NCBI GenBank assembly: GCA_916613615.1
Contig: OU744736.1
Span: 1,222,330 to 1,286,329 of the forward strand
Reading direction: 5' to 3'
Source of the DNA: Steromphala cineraria
Taxonomy: Eukaryota; Mollusca; Gastropoda; Trochida; Trochidae
DNA: 64,000 bases
Shown here: in pieces, positions 25,553 to 37,350 of the stretch
Position numbering within the stretch: the first letter of the stretch is position 1
Layout: each line of letters starts with the position of its first letter
Notes under the pieces: generated by a model
What the model was told of the DNA's origin: nothing
Seen by the model: only the letters and a program-made list of their open reading frames with translations
Databases searched by the model: none
Made by a program: the position numbers and the translations under genes

Positions 25553-28500
25553 CTGAAAGGAAGAATCCAATAAAGTATGGGAAATAACCTAATATGCAAA
25601 AATAATACTATATACTTTTTAGGCAACCTGTTCTACATGAAGACAAATAATAGATCTACTTGCGGCTTTTGACCACATTACTCTTTGGATAGATTGAACA
25701 ACCGTAGGTCAACCAAATGCTGATAACAAGATCATCGTTGATACATTTAAGAAGATTTGGATCAATCTTATGAGAGTATTAGAATTGTTCTTCCCTAGCC
25801 GTCGTGACGATTACTATGGCAAATGAAATATGTGCAACTTAACCTGTAAAACACCTTTTGGTAATTTAAATATGAACAAGACTTCTTGAATACTGATATT
25901 GATAGCTTTTAAATATCAATATTAACAAATCACACAAACCTTCCATAAAGCTCCGTCTTGTCTAAGCACCTGTACAAGCATACAGAGAGGAATAGGAACA
26001 ACAGAGGCGAAGGCAATGCACCATCCTATAGAGGCTGTGTACTCTGGGTAGATGTATTCCCCATACGTTGGAGGCTTATATACTGTCAGCGTGATGATGA
26101 TCATCAACTGAAACATCAGAATTTATCGACCTCACATGTGTCATTTAATAACGGAACTGCCATTTTTATTAACATTTCTTTCACAGAAAAGAAGAATTAT
26201 CTGTAATAAGAGGACATTGTAATAAATGATGTTGGATATAAACATATGCATATTATCAGCGGTACACTTTCACGTTAGATTGAGGAGAACATTATAATAC
26301 TCTTTTTTTCTTGCAGTAAAAGATCTTAGGTGTCTTCGTATAGTCGCGTTCTTATAAACAGGATCACGTAAGTAAAATCATTTTTGAAACGAATCACAGT
26401 TGAAGATACTTCTTATGTTCCTAGTATGATGCAAAATGAATCCACTTTATCAGAATGGTTTGAACAACTACAATTAAGTTAATGACTGGGAGACATTATT
26501 GAGGAAATGAAACAGAAGGACAAAACAAGAACTGATTGTTAAATTCTACTTACCAATAGTATAACTGGAATCACAATTGCAACAACTACTTTGAATATTA
26601 CAGGGATTCTTCGACCAGTCATGTTCTCAATGTCCGCAGAAAACTGTTTCATTCCTGAACAAACATTTAAGAAGGAGAGTAATGTGCTTTGTTGCTCATC
26701 GGGCTTTCTATAATATGTATCACACAAATGGCCAGAGGGTCACCGAAAGAGGGGCTACATGTTAACAAAACTATGTTGTTTTTATGGTATGGTCATAGTG
26801 GTCCATCTAAGTCATCACTAAACCTATAGATAATTAATTATCAATTAAGTACCAGGTTCACAAAACGTATTTATTATAGTCCCAATTAGCGATGATGACA
26901 TAAAATTCAAATTTTTAGAGTTGTTCAGTTGTTCTGGAGATAAAGTCGAAGCACAAAGATTACGAGGGCACGGATGGACTTGTCATGTCATACAATTTGC
27001 ATTTATGGAAAAGACAAATAGAAGATAGAGATCTCAAATGTATATTCAATTAACGGCTGGAGGTCCGACGGCGAGCCATAGACTGATCGTTTTGATAAAA
27101 TTGATTGGTGGGCGGCACAATGACATGTTTTTCTAAATATCTAATGATGAATTTCAAATACCAACATTTAAATATTATAAATAATAATAAGAAAATTATA
27201 ATCAGTTTTATAATCAATGTTATTTATTTATGAAAGTGGAATTGATTGCAAGCTGAATTACTTATAAAGACTTACCATATAACCAACTAACAACGACACA
27301 TTCCAAAAGTGATACCAAAAAGCAGACGCATGTTGCCACGTACCAGTCCATCAGTGTAAACACATATATACCACCCTGAAATAAAGGAACATAACCTGAT
27401 TGTATGAGATACCTGTTATATTACTATAAGCGGATCAACCGAGTCGATTGACAGTTATTCTCTACCGTACAAGGCTCTCATACTTTTCCAGTAGGAAACG
27501 GGATTGTTACAGATCGCGATATTCAAATAATATCTTAGTACTCATTACAGGTTCCTATATAAAAGCAATTACATATTTATAAGTATAGAAGTTTGATATT
27601 TCATTTGCATACTTTTTAAGCTGTTCGTTAAAATTATCTCATAAAATTAGTTAAACAAATATTAATTCTAGCGTCAATGTGTATAACATAAATTTTAATG
27701 GAAAACCAAAATCTTCCTTGTCAGATCACTAAAGGACAATTAAAAGTGGTATTTTGGAGGCAAATATAACGTTGATAGCAATGTTTTAATTGTGAAAACA
27801 TTACATTTCAGAGTAAATGTTAAGATCTATATTACGCTCCATCTATTAAAAGGGCAAGAATGAACCCCGAAACGTCATTTCATCAAAAGATCAAGGCGTT
27901 GTCATAAATAATTACTCTCCTGTTGAAGATATCGCTGTTTAATAAATCTACCATGGTATAACACATATGTGTGATAACATGGCGAGTTGACTGAATGATG
28001 TGACGTCATAATTACGTCACAATTGTTAAATTAAGTTTCTCTCATTCATTCGTTTCATAAAATGTTATGAAACGGGATGTAGTTTAGTATTCTCTATATC
28101 TCACATAAATTGTACTATGTTTCCAACTCTATGATATGATTCCAACTTACGTTTGTTGTGAAAACGAGACCAACAAGAAACACATACAGAGCCACTATCC
28201 CTCCCAATTTCGCTGGAAGATGTTTTGATGAAAACCGTCTAGGCCATATATCCTCCAGACAGGCAACTGCAGCCTCGAAATCAGCAAACTGTGAAAAGAT
28301 AGAATACATTCACGGTTTCGGTCATACATGAAGATATGACATACATAAGATCAGCAATATTTTCTTGAAAACAATCTTTGTAAAAATCGGTTGAAATATA
28401 ATTTGCATCTAAAACATGCGTTTTTATAGTCAAAAGAGTAATAGGTACATTTGTATTTTATGAATGTTAGTATTTTATGAAGTAAGAAAGTCAGTATTTT

Positions 28501-31500
28501 AAAAGTATGTTCTCAAAGTGTAAACATTTCTGAAGATCTCTTAGTCAAAATAAGCTACTCTCTAGACTATGTGCATATTTAATGCAAACATGTCAACATG
28601 TTTTATTGAAATTATCAGTCAATTAAACAGTGCACACAGATTTAACGCGATAACATGTAATGGATACCATTGTACAAAGCTTTATATGCTAATGCTTATT
28701 TGATAGGAAAGGTATTGTAATGTGACCCTTAATGTAGACAACTTAATAGTATATTTTTAAGGTATGTCATAAACAGCGAATACTAAACGACCTCTCATTT
28801 CATGACATTTTTATGAAACGGGTGAATGGGTTGGTATTTAACGAGCGAAAGCGCGTTAAATAGTATGCAATTCACGATTTTCATAAAATGGTAAAAAAAG
28901 TTATTTTTTCAAATACCTACTTCATGTACATGAAACTATAAGTATATCAAGCAACAACCAAGAGTATCGTTTATAATTATTTCAAACAAAGTATTAACAA
29001 TTTCTTTGTCTCTAGGGCTAAGATCATGGAAGCTACTAGAATACATGGAAAATGTATACTAAACCACGGTATCCACTCCCATCATGATGAGGACGAGGAA
29101 GAAGAGGACAGTCCACAGTTGCGGTACGGGCAGTATGGAAGCGGCCTCCGGGTACACAATGAAACCTATGCCGGGTCCTGGTGGGTGAATGGAAATGGTA
29201 TTTCAAGCTGCATGATAGAAATGATGATAAGTCAACAATTTATGAGTGATGTTTGTGCAAAGGGAGAATGGAGGCAGTCCAATTGTACATCAATAAACAA
29301 AGGCAGGACCTGTTTTGTGACTTTGTGAAATTGTACTTTTACGTGATCGAATATCCAAACAAACACACAAATGACTGATTGGCTAGTATACTGCAATCTT
29401 TCAACCCAAATGATAATGAGCATATCAGGTGTTTCAAAGTGATTTATAAGTATCAACGACAATCATGTTATCAGCCACTACCCCTCCCAATAAAGCTGGA
29501 AGTAGACTGTAGACTGTAAAGTCAACAACGATGTCAGAAATAGAAATATCTATTGATCAGTTAGAATTGACAAAAACACGAATGAACTGTGGTTTACCGG
29601 AAGTGATGACGTCAGCAACAGGAAGGTCAAGGCTATGAGCCAAATATCCAACTGTTGAAAACACGACGAGCCCAGCAAAGAAACTTGTCATCTCCCCACA
29701 AACACATACTATCACAGTGTTGCTAAAAGAAATAATGACAGAAAACATTTGCAAAATATACTTATAGAGAATAGACAGTCACTGCATAACACATTTTTAC
29801 TTTAATCCTTGCAATTTTGAAATATGTACTTCAGTGATATCGATATACCCAATTATTTATAAATTTGAACCTTGCTCACTGTTAATAACCGTTCCGCGTT
29901 TGCTCTTGAATTGACAAAAGCCTGTGGTAGTTCAATCATACTCCCCATAGCTGACAGTATTATGTTGGAAGGGTTATGACCGATTTCACAAGAGTCTGTC
30001 GTTTCTACTCAATCTCAATACATTGAGATCTATATTGCTCCACTAAGGTAGCTTTAATTTGCCTAACGTACTGAAGAAATACAGATCTTGATTCATTGAG
30101 ATTGGTTCATACTGCACTATACCACACAGTGTTTCTATTTGAAGGGATATGGTCGAGTTTACAATGCCTGTTCCTTATACTCAATCTCAACAAATAGGAT
30201 CTATATTGCTTCACTACGTTAGCTATAATCTGCTTAACGTACTTTAATGAATTAATCTATATTACTTCACGACGTTAGCTATAATCTATGTATCTTAATT
30301 CATTGAGAATGGTTTGTATTGCACTATACCTGACAGTGTTTTTATTGGAAGGGTTGTGGCTGGCCATGACGATCAGAGGTCCCCATGATGGACCAAGTGA
30401 GAAGAATAGTTGGATGAGTGCTTCCAACCAGACCTTTTTGGAGGAAAGAAAACAAGAAATGTTCATGAGTCAACATTGTATTCATATTACCAATGTATAT
30501 GAACTATCAACGAGAAACGTTGCTACCGTGATAGTTGGACAACGCCATGACATTGACTGCAGGAAGTTGGAAACTATTTACAGTGTCACATTTCTAACTA
30601 TTCCTTTTTGTGAGGAAATTGAATATGTAATCGATATACCAACACTTCCCGAAGTGTATCGCTCATTATACCTCCTGTTTGAATCGTGGATTTCCGAGGC
30701 GTAGCGTAGCGGAGCCGAGGATCTACGATTCAAACAGGAGGTACATTGAGCGATGCACAGAGGGAAGGGTGGGCATATCTGACTTATACCCCACTCCTTT
30801 CGAGGAATATTAGACGAAAAGAGCTATCCACCCTTCTCTATGTATATATGTCTTGACCTAACTAGATCAAAAAAATATTAACAACACTCTTCTTAATACG
30901 TTTTAAAAAGATAATTTGACTTCAAAATTTGAACAAACTAATACCTATACATTGGCTTATATAGGAAAATACAACAACCTCGACATGACACAACAAAAAG
31001 TACCACTACCCTTATCAAGCCTCATTAGCTCAGTTGATAGAGGCGTTGCGTCGCAACATTAAGGCCCCTGGTTCGATTCCCGCTTTGGTCGTTAACATTT
31101 CTCAAAAATTTTAAATTTACAACTCTGTTGATTTGCCCAAGTTGAAAATCTCTACACCTGACTTAATTTGGGTATGCAAAAAAAATAGGTGTATTAGAAA
31201 GGTTGTGGTGTATCGGTCAATGTACCTACAATTAGAACAAATGAAACCATTGCAACGAGACCGGAAGTGGGGTATAATGAATTGAATATGCCTATTTTCA
31301 TAACTACAAATATTAAACGAAAGTTTGTTTATCTGTGTAATGGTTTCTATGATAATGATAATTTCCAGCAATTTCGAATTTATCAGCATTTTTTTCAAAA
31401 TGATTTAAAGATAACACCTTTTGATTAATGTATTTGGATTAGATATACACTACATGGTATATCCAGAATAAAGAAAGATTCATAAGTTATACAAAATTAA

Positions 31501-34500
31501 ATAATGTAAATTGATATCAAATTTGATCAAAATGTAAAGATTAGTTAAGATGTTGTGAGACGGACAGTACTTGTGACAGTTTTTGAACCGAGTCCTTATT
31601 TTTTGTCAGTAAGATTTTACAAAAATATTTTCAAATCGTTAATCATGAATCTTCTAAAGAAGGGAAATAATATACCTGAGGATGTTGAAGTCGTGTGAAA
31701 TCAGGAGTGAGGTAGTAGAGGATGCCATCAACTGCACCGGGCATCGTGCACGATTTCACCAACAACACTGTCAACAGTACATAGGGAACCAACGCCGTCA
31801 CGTATATCACCTGCAAGGTACCAATATCTTGATTTTATATACAACCACTTGATTACTTAACAATTGGAAAACAAATAGTTAGTTGAATGATCTTTTGAGA
31901 AAGCCACAAATTGTTTAATTTAGACAGACGCCTATTATTGTATTTCATCAAGCCAAAAGTCCATTTCATGGTAGTATTTTTTTTGGACTGTTAACATAAT
32001 TTCTTTTTACAAAACACATATGAATTAATCATTTTGATACATGTAGGCACGTCTATTGAGTATTAACCTACATGTAATCCTTGTCACAGTGTTATCAAAT
32101 TCCATTGCAAATTTAAATGAAAGCTACAATTGTATTTCTAGCCGTTAAGTTATTCTGAGATATAGATTTCGGTATAGCATGTAATGATTTGGGTACCTTG
32201 CCGAGAGATTGAACTCCTTTGACGAGACAGAGGAAGACAGCAAGACAAGCAAGGAACCAACACAACAAGAGGTGAGGCTGTATAGATCCCAACTCTTCCA
32301 GACCAGAGGAAACAGCCAGGGTGTTGTATCTATATAATACGTAAGAATTCTACTACGAGGTCACCTTCAACATTTATACAGACATACGAGTGTGGCCATC
32401 ATTTAATAATTTTCTGTTATTGCAAAGATGAACATGCATATTATCTGAAACATTACTTATCATATCATGTCATGTATGCAGTTTAGTTTGAGATGTACCG
32501 TAACATGTTGCAAATACTGAAATGACAAACCGACTCTAATTGTTTTAATCAGATGCAAAGAATTCAGATTCTCCTATTTTATTGCTATTATCATTTTCAG
32601 TTACACATTCTGCAGAGTTCCAGGAATTCCAGGGCCTCCTTTCACACAACAAACTTTACTAAAGTTGACAGTTAATCCCATCTTTAAACATTACACTACT
32701 ACGGTTACCTTAAGGACCTGTGGTCAAGTTTTTAATCTTCACAAATAATTTGTATTCTATAAAAATTGATAACTAACAACAAGTGGGTAAACAGTAAATC
32801 TGTTGAATCCGTACTGAAATTATTTGAATTCAACATTTTGTTAAACCAATTTTGAGGTACTTTACTCGGTAACATTTATTACCTACGAGGTCAGTCATAT
32901 AGAGGTTCATATTTTCCATATATATGTTGCCCTAGGCAAAATAACCCCTTTTCACTGTGACGTCACGTTATAAACTTTGACATCACGGTTCTCTAGTACT
33001 AATGACATCTATACTGGCCGGCGGCGGCCTGTCCGCCTACGGTGAGAAGAAGGTTTTGAGTATTCTTTCTTTTGGGACTACGGTAATAAACTAAATATTC
33101 TATTCGTGCCCATGACAATATGTTTAGGACACTCGTGCCTAAATGGCAGTATTTCCCTTGCTCTCGCTCGGGAAATACTCATATTTAGTCACTAGTGTCG
33201 TGAACATAGTATGTCATACACACTTATCTAATATCCTCTATTTACGTACTGCCAAAACTCCTCCGTAGAACTATGTCCATGAGAAGCATTTCTATATCTT
33301 GCAAGTGCCTCCTGAACCGTAATTTCATCCTCAGTGACATTTAACAGTGTGGCGTTCCTGTCAGCAACCCTGTCTCCTACAGCTACACACAGAGGTGTGT
33401 TCCAGGTGTTCCCACACGTGGTCCAGGGCAGGACAGGTGAGAAGGAGTTGTACAGGTAATACAAGCCCCAGGTGAGTGTTTGGGTGTAGTAAGGTAGCAG
33501 TAACAAGTTCAGGATCAACATGCTGAATCCAATACCTTAGAAACAAACACATTTAAACCATTTGTGAGGTTTACCTAGGTTAGTCAGTGTCACTCTAATA
33601 TAAAATTGGTTTTTTTTTAATAACTTTAATTCATTTTTGTTCATGCATGATAATATAATATACATTAGACAATAAACATATTAACATCGGCAACTTGGTA
33701 CTTAACAGGAAATCGTAGAATTGACAGCGTTATTCTCACAAATAGTAGGAAAGGTTCTAAAATACATAATAATGTGTCTATGTTATATATATTGTGGGTG
33801 TCATTTTAGCAAATTTGGTAACTTACATTGTTTTTTTGTCTTAAGCAAATTGTATTTAATGATTATCAATATCAGATTAAAGACAAATGTTTCTGCTTTC
33901 AGGTTAACCAAAGATTAAAGTTTGTTTCGTTAGAATTAACTTACATTTCAAATACGTTTTGATATCATAGTGGAGCAGTGTTTCTGCGGTTTTCCCACAA
34001 AAATCACATTTATCATCATCTTTATAGTCCATGTTTGTCAATGAATTGGAATCCTATAGGTGGAATCCTATAAATCAGACGTTATTGAAACGTTACTTCA
34101 TTACATGCTTCTTGCAGCATGTCATTAGACTAACATATACATGTAGTCCCTGAAAAAAAGTTGTTTTTTTACTAAAATTTTAATTTCAAATATTTGATAT
34201 TAAAATAAAAAGGAGCCCTGAACAATTCTTAATTTCAGGCTGAGGCATCTAGACTTGCCAACATTGTCTAGACTTAAGAAGGCTCGTTTAAGTTTTTCGC
34301 TTTAGAGTCTGGATAACAGACTAGCATGGCATTTGATGCAGGATTTGTGTATTCTTTTTCATTTATATTCTGAAAGATTACAATCTAAATCTACTTCCCA
34401 TTTTATTTCATAATTTTTTTTCGTGGCACTTATGTTTGCAAGTTGCAGGATGTCATAAAATTGTTTTAACCTTATCTCATGTATATATTGCATACAAATT

Positions 34501-35701
34501 CTTTCTTTATTCAAAGGTGACAATGGGAAATATTCATCTCTCTACAAGTAGTCAATGTTAATATGCTGTTCTTTAGGTATTCAATTTACTTTGACATGGT
34601 TCATCTAATCACAATAACGATATTCATCATTGTCAGTGTATTTTCTACTGCATTAGAAGATCAATTTGAGTACAGCGCATATTTAGAAGTTGTCCTATTA
34701 CACGACCAAAAGTATTCTAGCAATCCTTCAATTATTCAGAAAAAAACCATATTGTTTTCACATTAAAATGTTATGTAAAGCAAAGTTCATTTCTAATTTG
34801 CATATATTATTTATCGAAATGGTAGCTTATAATTACTATGACAGATGTTGTTCATGTTCACATGATTAATGGCTTGATTATTTCAGCTTCAGGAATTAAC
34901 TGATAATTATGGCCAAATTGACAACATTCACCATTTAAAGTTTGTGGTTACATGAGAAATGAGAAATGCAAGCATATACAACATACATAAACCATTTACA
35001 ACAACCAATGAGAACGTACCTGCCATAAGTGGACAGAGGCCCCAAACGAGGATTGGACCTGAACGGGATAACTGACCAAGACAGACTTCCAGATAAAATA
35101 GAGGCATGGCGAATATGAATGTCACGATGACATATGGTATCAGAAACGCACCTGGAAATGAACAAAGAGAACTTATTAAACCATCTCATTTTTTACCATG
35201 GCTTCACAAGACGTGCATGGAGGTGTTTATTGACAGTCGCTTAACCCGATGAAAATGAATGTACCAGTAGATATAGGGTAAAATATTTTTTTACTTTCGA
35301 TATAACAAAGAGAGTGTAATAAACCAGCTCATTTTCACCATGGCTTCACAAGACTCGTTACTTGCTCATTCACTTGAAAATTACTTGTTGCTCATTGACA
35401 GTCTGCTAGTTTGCTTAATCCGATAAAAATGCAAATGAATGGACATGTATGGTACAAGATTTTGTTACTTTCGCTATGGATGTTGTGAAAATGACTCACC
35501 TCCCCCGTTCCTCTGACACACATAAGGGAATCTCCAGAGGTTGCCGAGACCAACGGAGTAGCCGAGTAGAGACAGGATGTACTGGAATCTGTTGGACCAC
35601 TCTGGGCGTTTATTTTCATGATCATCATTCAACATGTGACCATCTTCGGGAGAATCTACTGCCCCATTCAAGGGTAACGTTTGGTCATTTCTGTCCTTCA
35701 T
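25424..35701 (-). CDS. SLC6-family sodium/chloride-dependent transporter, 13 coding exons
   Basis: Plasma-membrane symporter of the neurotransmitter/amino-acid transporter family. Thirteen exons joined at GT/AG sites keep phase throughout and give 1866 nt (621 residues plus stop), a normal family length. TM1 (about 41-60) has [10 protein letters not shown] followed by NGGGAFLIPY. TM2 has [11 protein letters not shown] with the chloride-ligand Tyr87. TM3 has the substrate-site Tyr127. EL2 carries the Cys152/Cys161 pair and N-glycosylation sites at Asn172, 177 and 194. TM6 has Q304 and S308 in [14 protein letters not shown]8 has GVDT (408-409). EL5-TM10 has GGIYVF. The TM1 position that is Asp in monoamine transporters is Gly here, so amino-acid-type substrates are more likely; the substrate is not assigned. 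The start is an ATG at 35699-35701, but the TAG just upstream could be an acceptor for an earlier exon. The stop is TAG at 25424-25426. Oddity: GEMTS in TM7 where the family has NxxTS. Confidence 0.95.
25940..26107 (-). CDS. SLC6 exon 12 (TM11 end, TM12)
   Basis: Acceptor GTTTCAG, donor GTTTGT, 56 codons in phase 0. Encodes [19 protein letters not shown] and a TM12 helix ([18 protein letters not shown]). Confidence 0.93.
26554..26654 (-). CDS. SLC6 exon 11 (IL5, TM11)
   Basis: Acceptor TTGTTCAG, donor GTAAGT. Begins [14 protein letters not shown], the conserved link between TM10 and TM11, then a hydrophobic TM11 ([14 protein letters not shown]). Confidence 0.94.
27276..27375 (-). CDS. SLC6 exon 10 (EL5, TM10)
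   Basis: Acceptor TTTCAG, donor [20 protein letters not shown] is a hallmark of the family. Ends SWLYG, phase 1. Confidence 0.95.
28151..28288 (-). CDS. SLC6 exon 9 (TM8 end to TM9)
   Basis: Acceptor TTCACAG, donor GTAAGT, 46 codons in phase 0. Begins [16 protein letters not shown], the family segment after the TM8 Asp, then TM9 ([18 protein letters not shown]). Confidence 0.94.
28806..28890. repeat. foldback hairpin element 6 (SLC6 intron 8)
   Basis: Arms CATTTTTATGAAACGGGTGA and mirror ending TCATAAAATG, with apex ACGAGCGAAAGCGCG. Confidence 0.85.
29065..29177 (-). CDS. SLC6 exon 8 (EL4, TM8)
   Basis: [17 protein letters not shown] is EL4. [16 protein letters not shown] is TM8 with the sodium-2-site Asp/Thr pair. 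The donor is weak (GTG followed by GTTTAG). A second in-frame donor three bases upstream (GTGGTT) is possible and would drop Val410. Confidence 0.88.
29598..29722 (-). CDS. SLC6 exon 7 (TM7)
   Basis: Acceptor TTTTAG, donor GTAAAC. Encodes TM7 with [19 protein letters not shown]. Family members have NxxTS here; this copy has Gly340-Glu341-Met-Thr-Ser344. Confidence 0.93.
29937..30370 (-). repeat. decayed tandem copies of exon 6 end and intron 6
   Basis: The last 30 or so bases of exon 6 plus the donor region (30330-30370) recur at about 30121-30160 and 29951-29980. Flanking intron sequence (ACTCAATCTCAA, TATATTGCT.CACTA) recurs too. Spacing is about 208 and 172 bp. The extra copies lack the rest of the exon. 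Confidence 0.75.
30330..30433 (-). CDS. SLC6 exon 6 (TM6)
   Basis: Encodes [18 protein letters not shown] and [11 protein letters not shown]6 is the second unwound binding helix; Gln304 and Ser308 match chloride-site residues. Donor GTATAG. Two decayed copies of the exon end lie in the next intron near 30121 and 29951. Confidence 0.94.
30655..30757. repeat. foldback hairpin element 7 (SLC6 intron 5)
   Basis: Arms 30655-30691 and 30721-30757 (CCTCCTGTTTGAATCGT with mirror). The apex is rich in GAGGCGTAGC and GCCGAGG. Confidence 0.92.
31018..31091 (+). pseudogene. tRNA-like relic in SLC6 intron 5
   Basis: A-box-like TAGCTCAGTTGATAGAGG and B-box GGTTCGATTCC at tRNA spacing. Acceptor ends do not pair and the anticodon arm folds as GUUGC/GCAAC with only three loop bases, so it is not a working tRNA. 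Probably a SINE head or tRNA pseudogene. Confidence 0.55.
31676..31810 (-). CDS. SLC6 exon 5 (TM5, EL3)
   Basis: Acceptor TTGCAG, donor GTATAT, 45 codons in phase 0. [13 protein letters not shown] is TM5. [16 protein letters not shown] is the highly conserved EL3 segment. Confidence 0.95.
32197..32329 (-). CDS. SLC6 exon 4 (TM4)
   Basis: Acceptor ATATAG, donor GTACCC. Translates as [15 protein letters not shown], then the hydrophobic TM4 ([17 protein letters not shown]) and VKGVQSLGK, the family pattern before TM5. Confidence 0.93.
33112..33216. repeat. foldback hairpin element 8 (SLC6 intron 3)
   Basis: Arms ATGACAATATGTTTA...AGTATTTCCC and mirror GGGAAATACT...CATAGTATGTCAT, with apex TTGCTCTCGCTCG. 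Confidence 0.85.
33250..33535 (-). CDS. SLC6 exon 3 (TM3 and large extracellular loop 2)
   Basis: Encodes TM3 with [14 protein letters not shown] and EL2 with [14 protein letters not shown], the conserved disulfide pair, then three N-glycosylation sequons (NAT, NVT, NAS) and EEFWQ. The donor is GTACGT inside the CAG of Gln. The phase 2 end is required by exon 4. Confidence 0.93.
35020..35151 (-). CDS. SLC6 exon 2 (TM1b-TM2)
   Basis: Acceptor TTTCCAG, donor GTACGT. Completes NGGGAFLIPY and encodes TM2 with [11 protein letters not shown]; Tyr87 matches the chloride-site Tyr of SERT. Ends in LCPLMAG, phase 1. Confidence 0.95.
35500..35701 (-). CDS. SLC6 exon 1 (N-terminus, TM1)
   Basis: Residues 1-67 plus one base. 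A hydrophilic N-terminal tail is followed by [19 protein letters not shown] and [10 protein letters not shown], the unwound TM1 that binds sodium and substrate. It ends in NGG with donor GTGAGT, phase 1. The ATG has G at +4. Reading continues open upstream, so a non-coding or short coding exon further upstream is possible. Confidence 0.9.
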
Positions 35702-35930
35702 CCTACAACAAGTTTCAATCCTCACTTCGTGAAATATGGATAACTATCAAAGCAACTCCTTGAACTAAATAATTAAAAAGAAGTTTAGGGTTAAACCTAT
35801 TTTCTTCCTGATATTTTCTATGCATAGAAAAGATGTGACATCAACTTTTTAAAGCAAAAATCTTGCTAAAGTCGGTACAGATTTACCAGACGACAAAACT
35901 GTGTAGGAGGCATATTACATATAATTATAT

Positions 35931-36260
35931 GTGGAGCACAGTGGTGTAGTGGTTAGCATGCTGGCCTCTCACGCCAGAGCCCCGGGTTCGAATCCCGGTG
36001 GAGACACAAAAAATGTGTGACTTGGGTCTCATCCTGTGTTGTGTCCCTGGGCAAGGCACTTCATCCACATTGCACTCAGTCCACCCAGCTGTTAAAATGG
36101 GTACCTGAAAAATGGATGTACTGACCTACGTGGTCATGACTAGCGCTAAGTAGCAGCTGTGAAAGTACACTCCTTCAGGGTAATAATGTAGCGCTTTGAG
36201 CATGTCTTAGGACGTGGAAAAGGCGCAATATAAGTACGCACATTATTATTATTATTATTA
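35931..36260 (+). mobile_element. tRNA-Glu-derived SINE, copy 1
   Basis: The tRNA head has a perfect anticodon stem (CTGGC/GCCAG around CTCTCAC, anticodon CTC for Glu) and a perfect T arm (CCGGG/CCCGG). The acceptor ends do not pair. The body contains GGGCAAGGCACTTCATCCAC. The tail TAGCGCTTTGAGCATG...GGCGC ends in (ATT)n. The tail is homologous to the 3' end of the LINE at 60081-62240. Lies about 230 bp upstream of the SLC6 start codon. Confidence 0.92.
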
Positions 36261-36988
36261 AATATAAATGAGTACGGCAGTCTCCCGAAAAAACATATAT
36301 ATATATATATTTAAAACAAGGGCCATTGAAAGTATTTACATCGCCCAAACGTAATGTGGTCGGACCTGTATAAGGAGTCTTTCCATGGACAATTTGAGCA
36401 AGAAATCACTATCATGATGTTGATGCTTTCAACAAAACTTTTGTCATGTTCAGACATTTACAAACCGATCTTGATAGAGGAAAAAGATTGTGTGGCTACA
36501 TAGTTGTTCAACAAGGAGTGAGTGAGTTGGTGTTAAACTTGTTTTGAACATTATTTCAGTTATTAAACAGGTGTGGTTGGACAAAGAAGTTTTACACTCT
36601 TTGACTGGAACCGAGTCCTTGAAAAAATGCTCCTAACTGGAATCAGCCTGCAGCCAAGCAATGGTTCTGCATCTATGGAAATAGCATAACGAAATATAGG
36701 TTGTACACTTTTGGGTAGTATATATGGAATTTCAAAATGATTAACACAACTTTCATTAGGACTGGAAAACGGAAGGTTTGTTCTTTAACAAGGTACAAAT
36801 GCACATTGTAAGTTGTCTAATAAAACGTTTTGCAATCGTGATGTTTGAAAGTTAGAAAGTTTGTTAACCTAGCATAGCATATTATCGAAAATGTCTATTG
36901 TTCAAGTAGTTACCTATTTCAAAGATGTAATGTAAAAGACAGATTATGTAAGTAGTAAATAATAACCCGGTACCGAGGGGTTATGGAC
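36261..36988. other. non-coding stretch
   Basis: No recognisable gene. A short GGAGTGAGTGAGTTGG run near 36515 resembles the insertion at 42857-42916. Confidence 0.4.
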
Positions 36989-37350
36989 GTGTTTCTATAA
37001 TAGTGAAATAGCTTAGAGTCAAAATTGAAAAAATCTGGCTTAAAGTATGAAACTTGGCATGAATGATCATTGGACATGTATGTATTCACTTTTCATCAGG
37101 ATCCACATTTTTCGACCGTGGGAACCTTGTCACGTGACCAAAAATCCAAAATGGCCGCCAAATTTCTTAAAAATTCATTATTACCCATTTCAACCGTATG
37201 TTTAGTGGACTTTCTGACATAAAATTCTTAATTATTCCAATTTTGATGAATATTCTATGAGAAAAATATCAAAATTTCAGTTTTTGAAAAACATTTTAGG
37301 ATGGCTTTCAATTCTTTCCACTCTTCATGTTTAATGCATGCATTTCGTGT

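Noticed and set aside
29026..29328. Plus-strand frame of 100 codons in the SLC6 locus
   Set aside because: It is the antisense shadow of SLC6 exon 8.
30288..30704. Plus-strand frame of 138 codons
   Set aside because: Overlaps SLC6 exon 6 antisense and a foldback hairpin; no domain recognised.
31018..31091. Functional tRNA gene
   Set aside because: The acceptor stem does not pair and the anticodon loop is malformed.
35449..35763. Plus-strand frame of 104 codons
   Set aside because: Antisense shadow of SLC6 exon 1.
35941..36005. Functional tRNA-Glu gene
   Set aside because: Anticodon and T arms are perfect, but the acceptor stem fails and a SINE body with (ATT)n tail follows; a second copy exists at 58557-58890.
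37096..37120. Reverse-strand GGTCGAAA and CTGATGA near 37100
   Set aside because: The two motifs are in the wrong order for a hammerhead and lie in a copy of a terminal inverted repeat.
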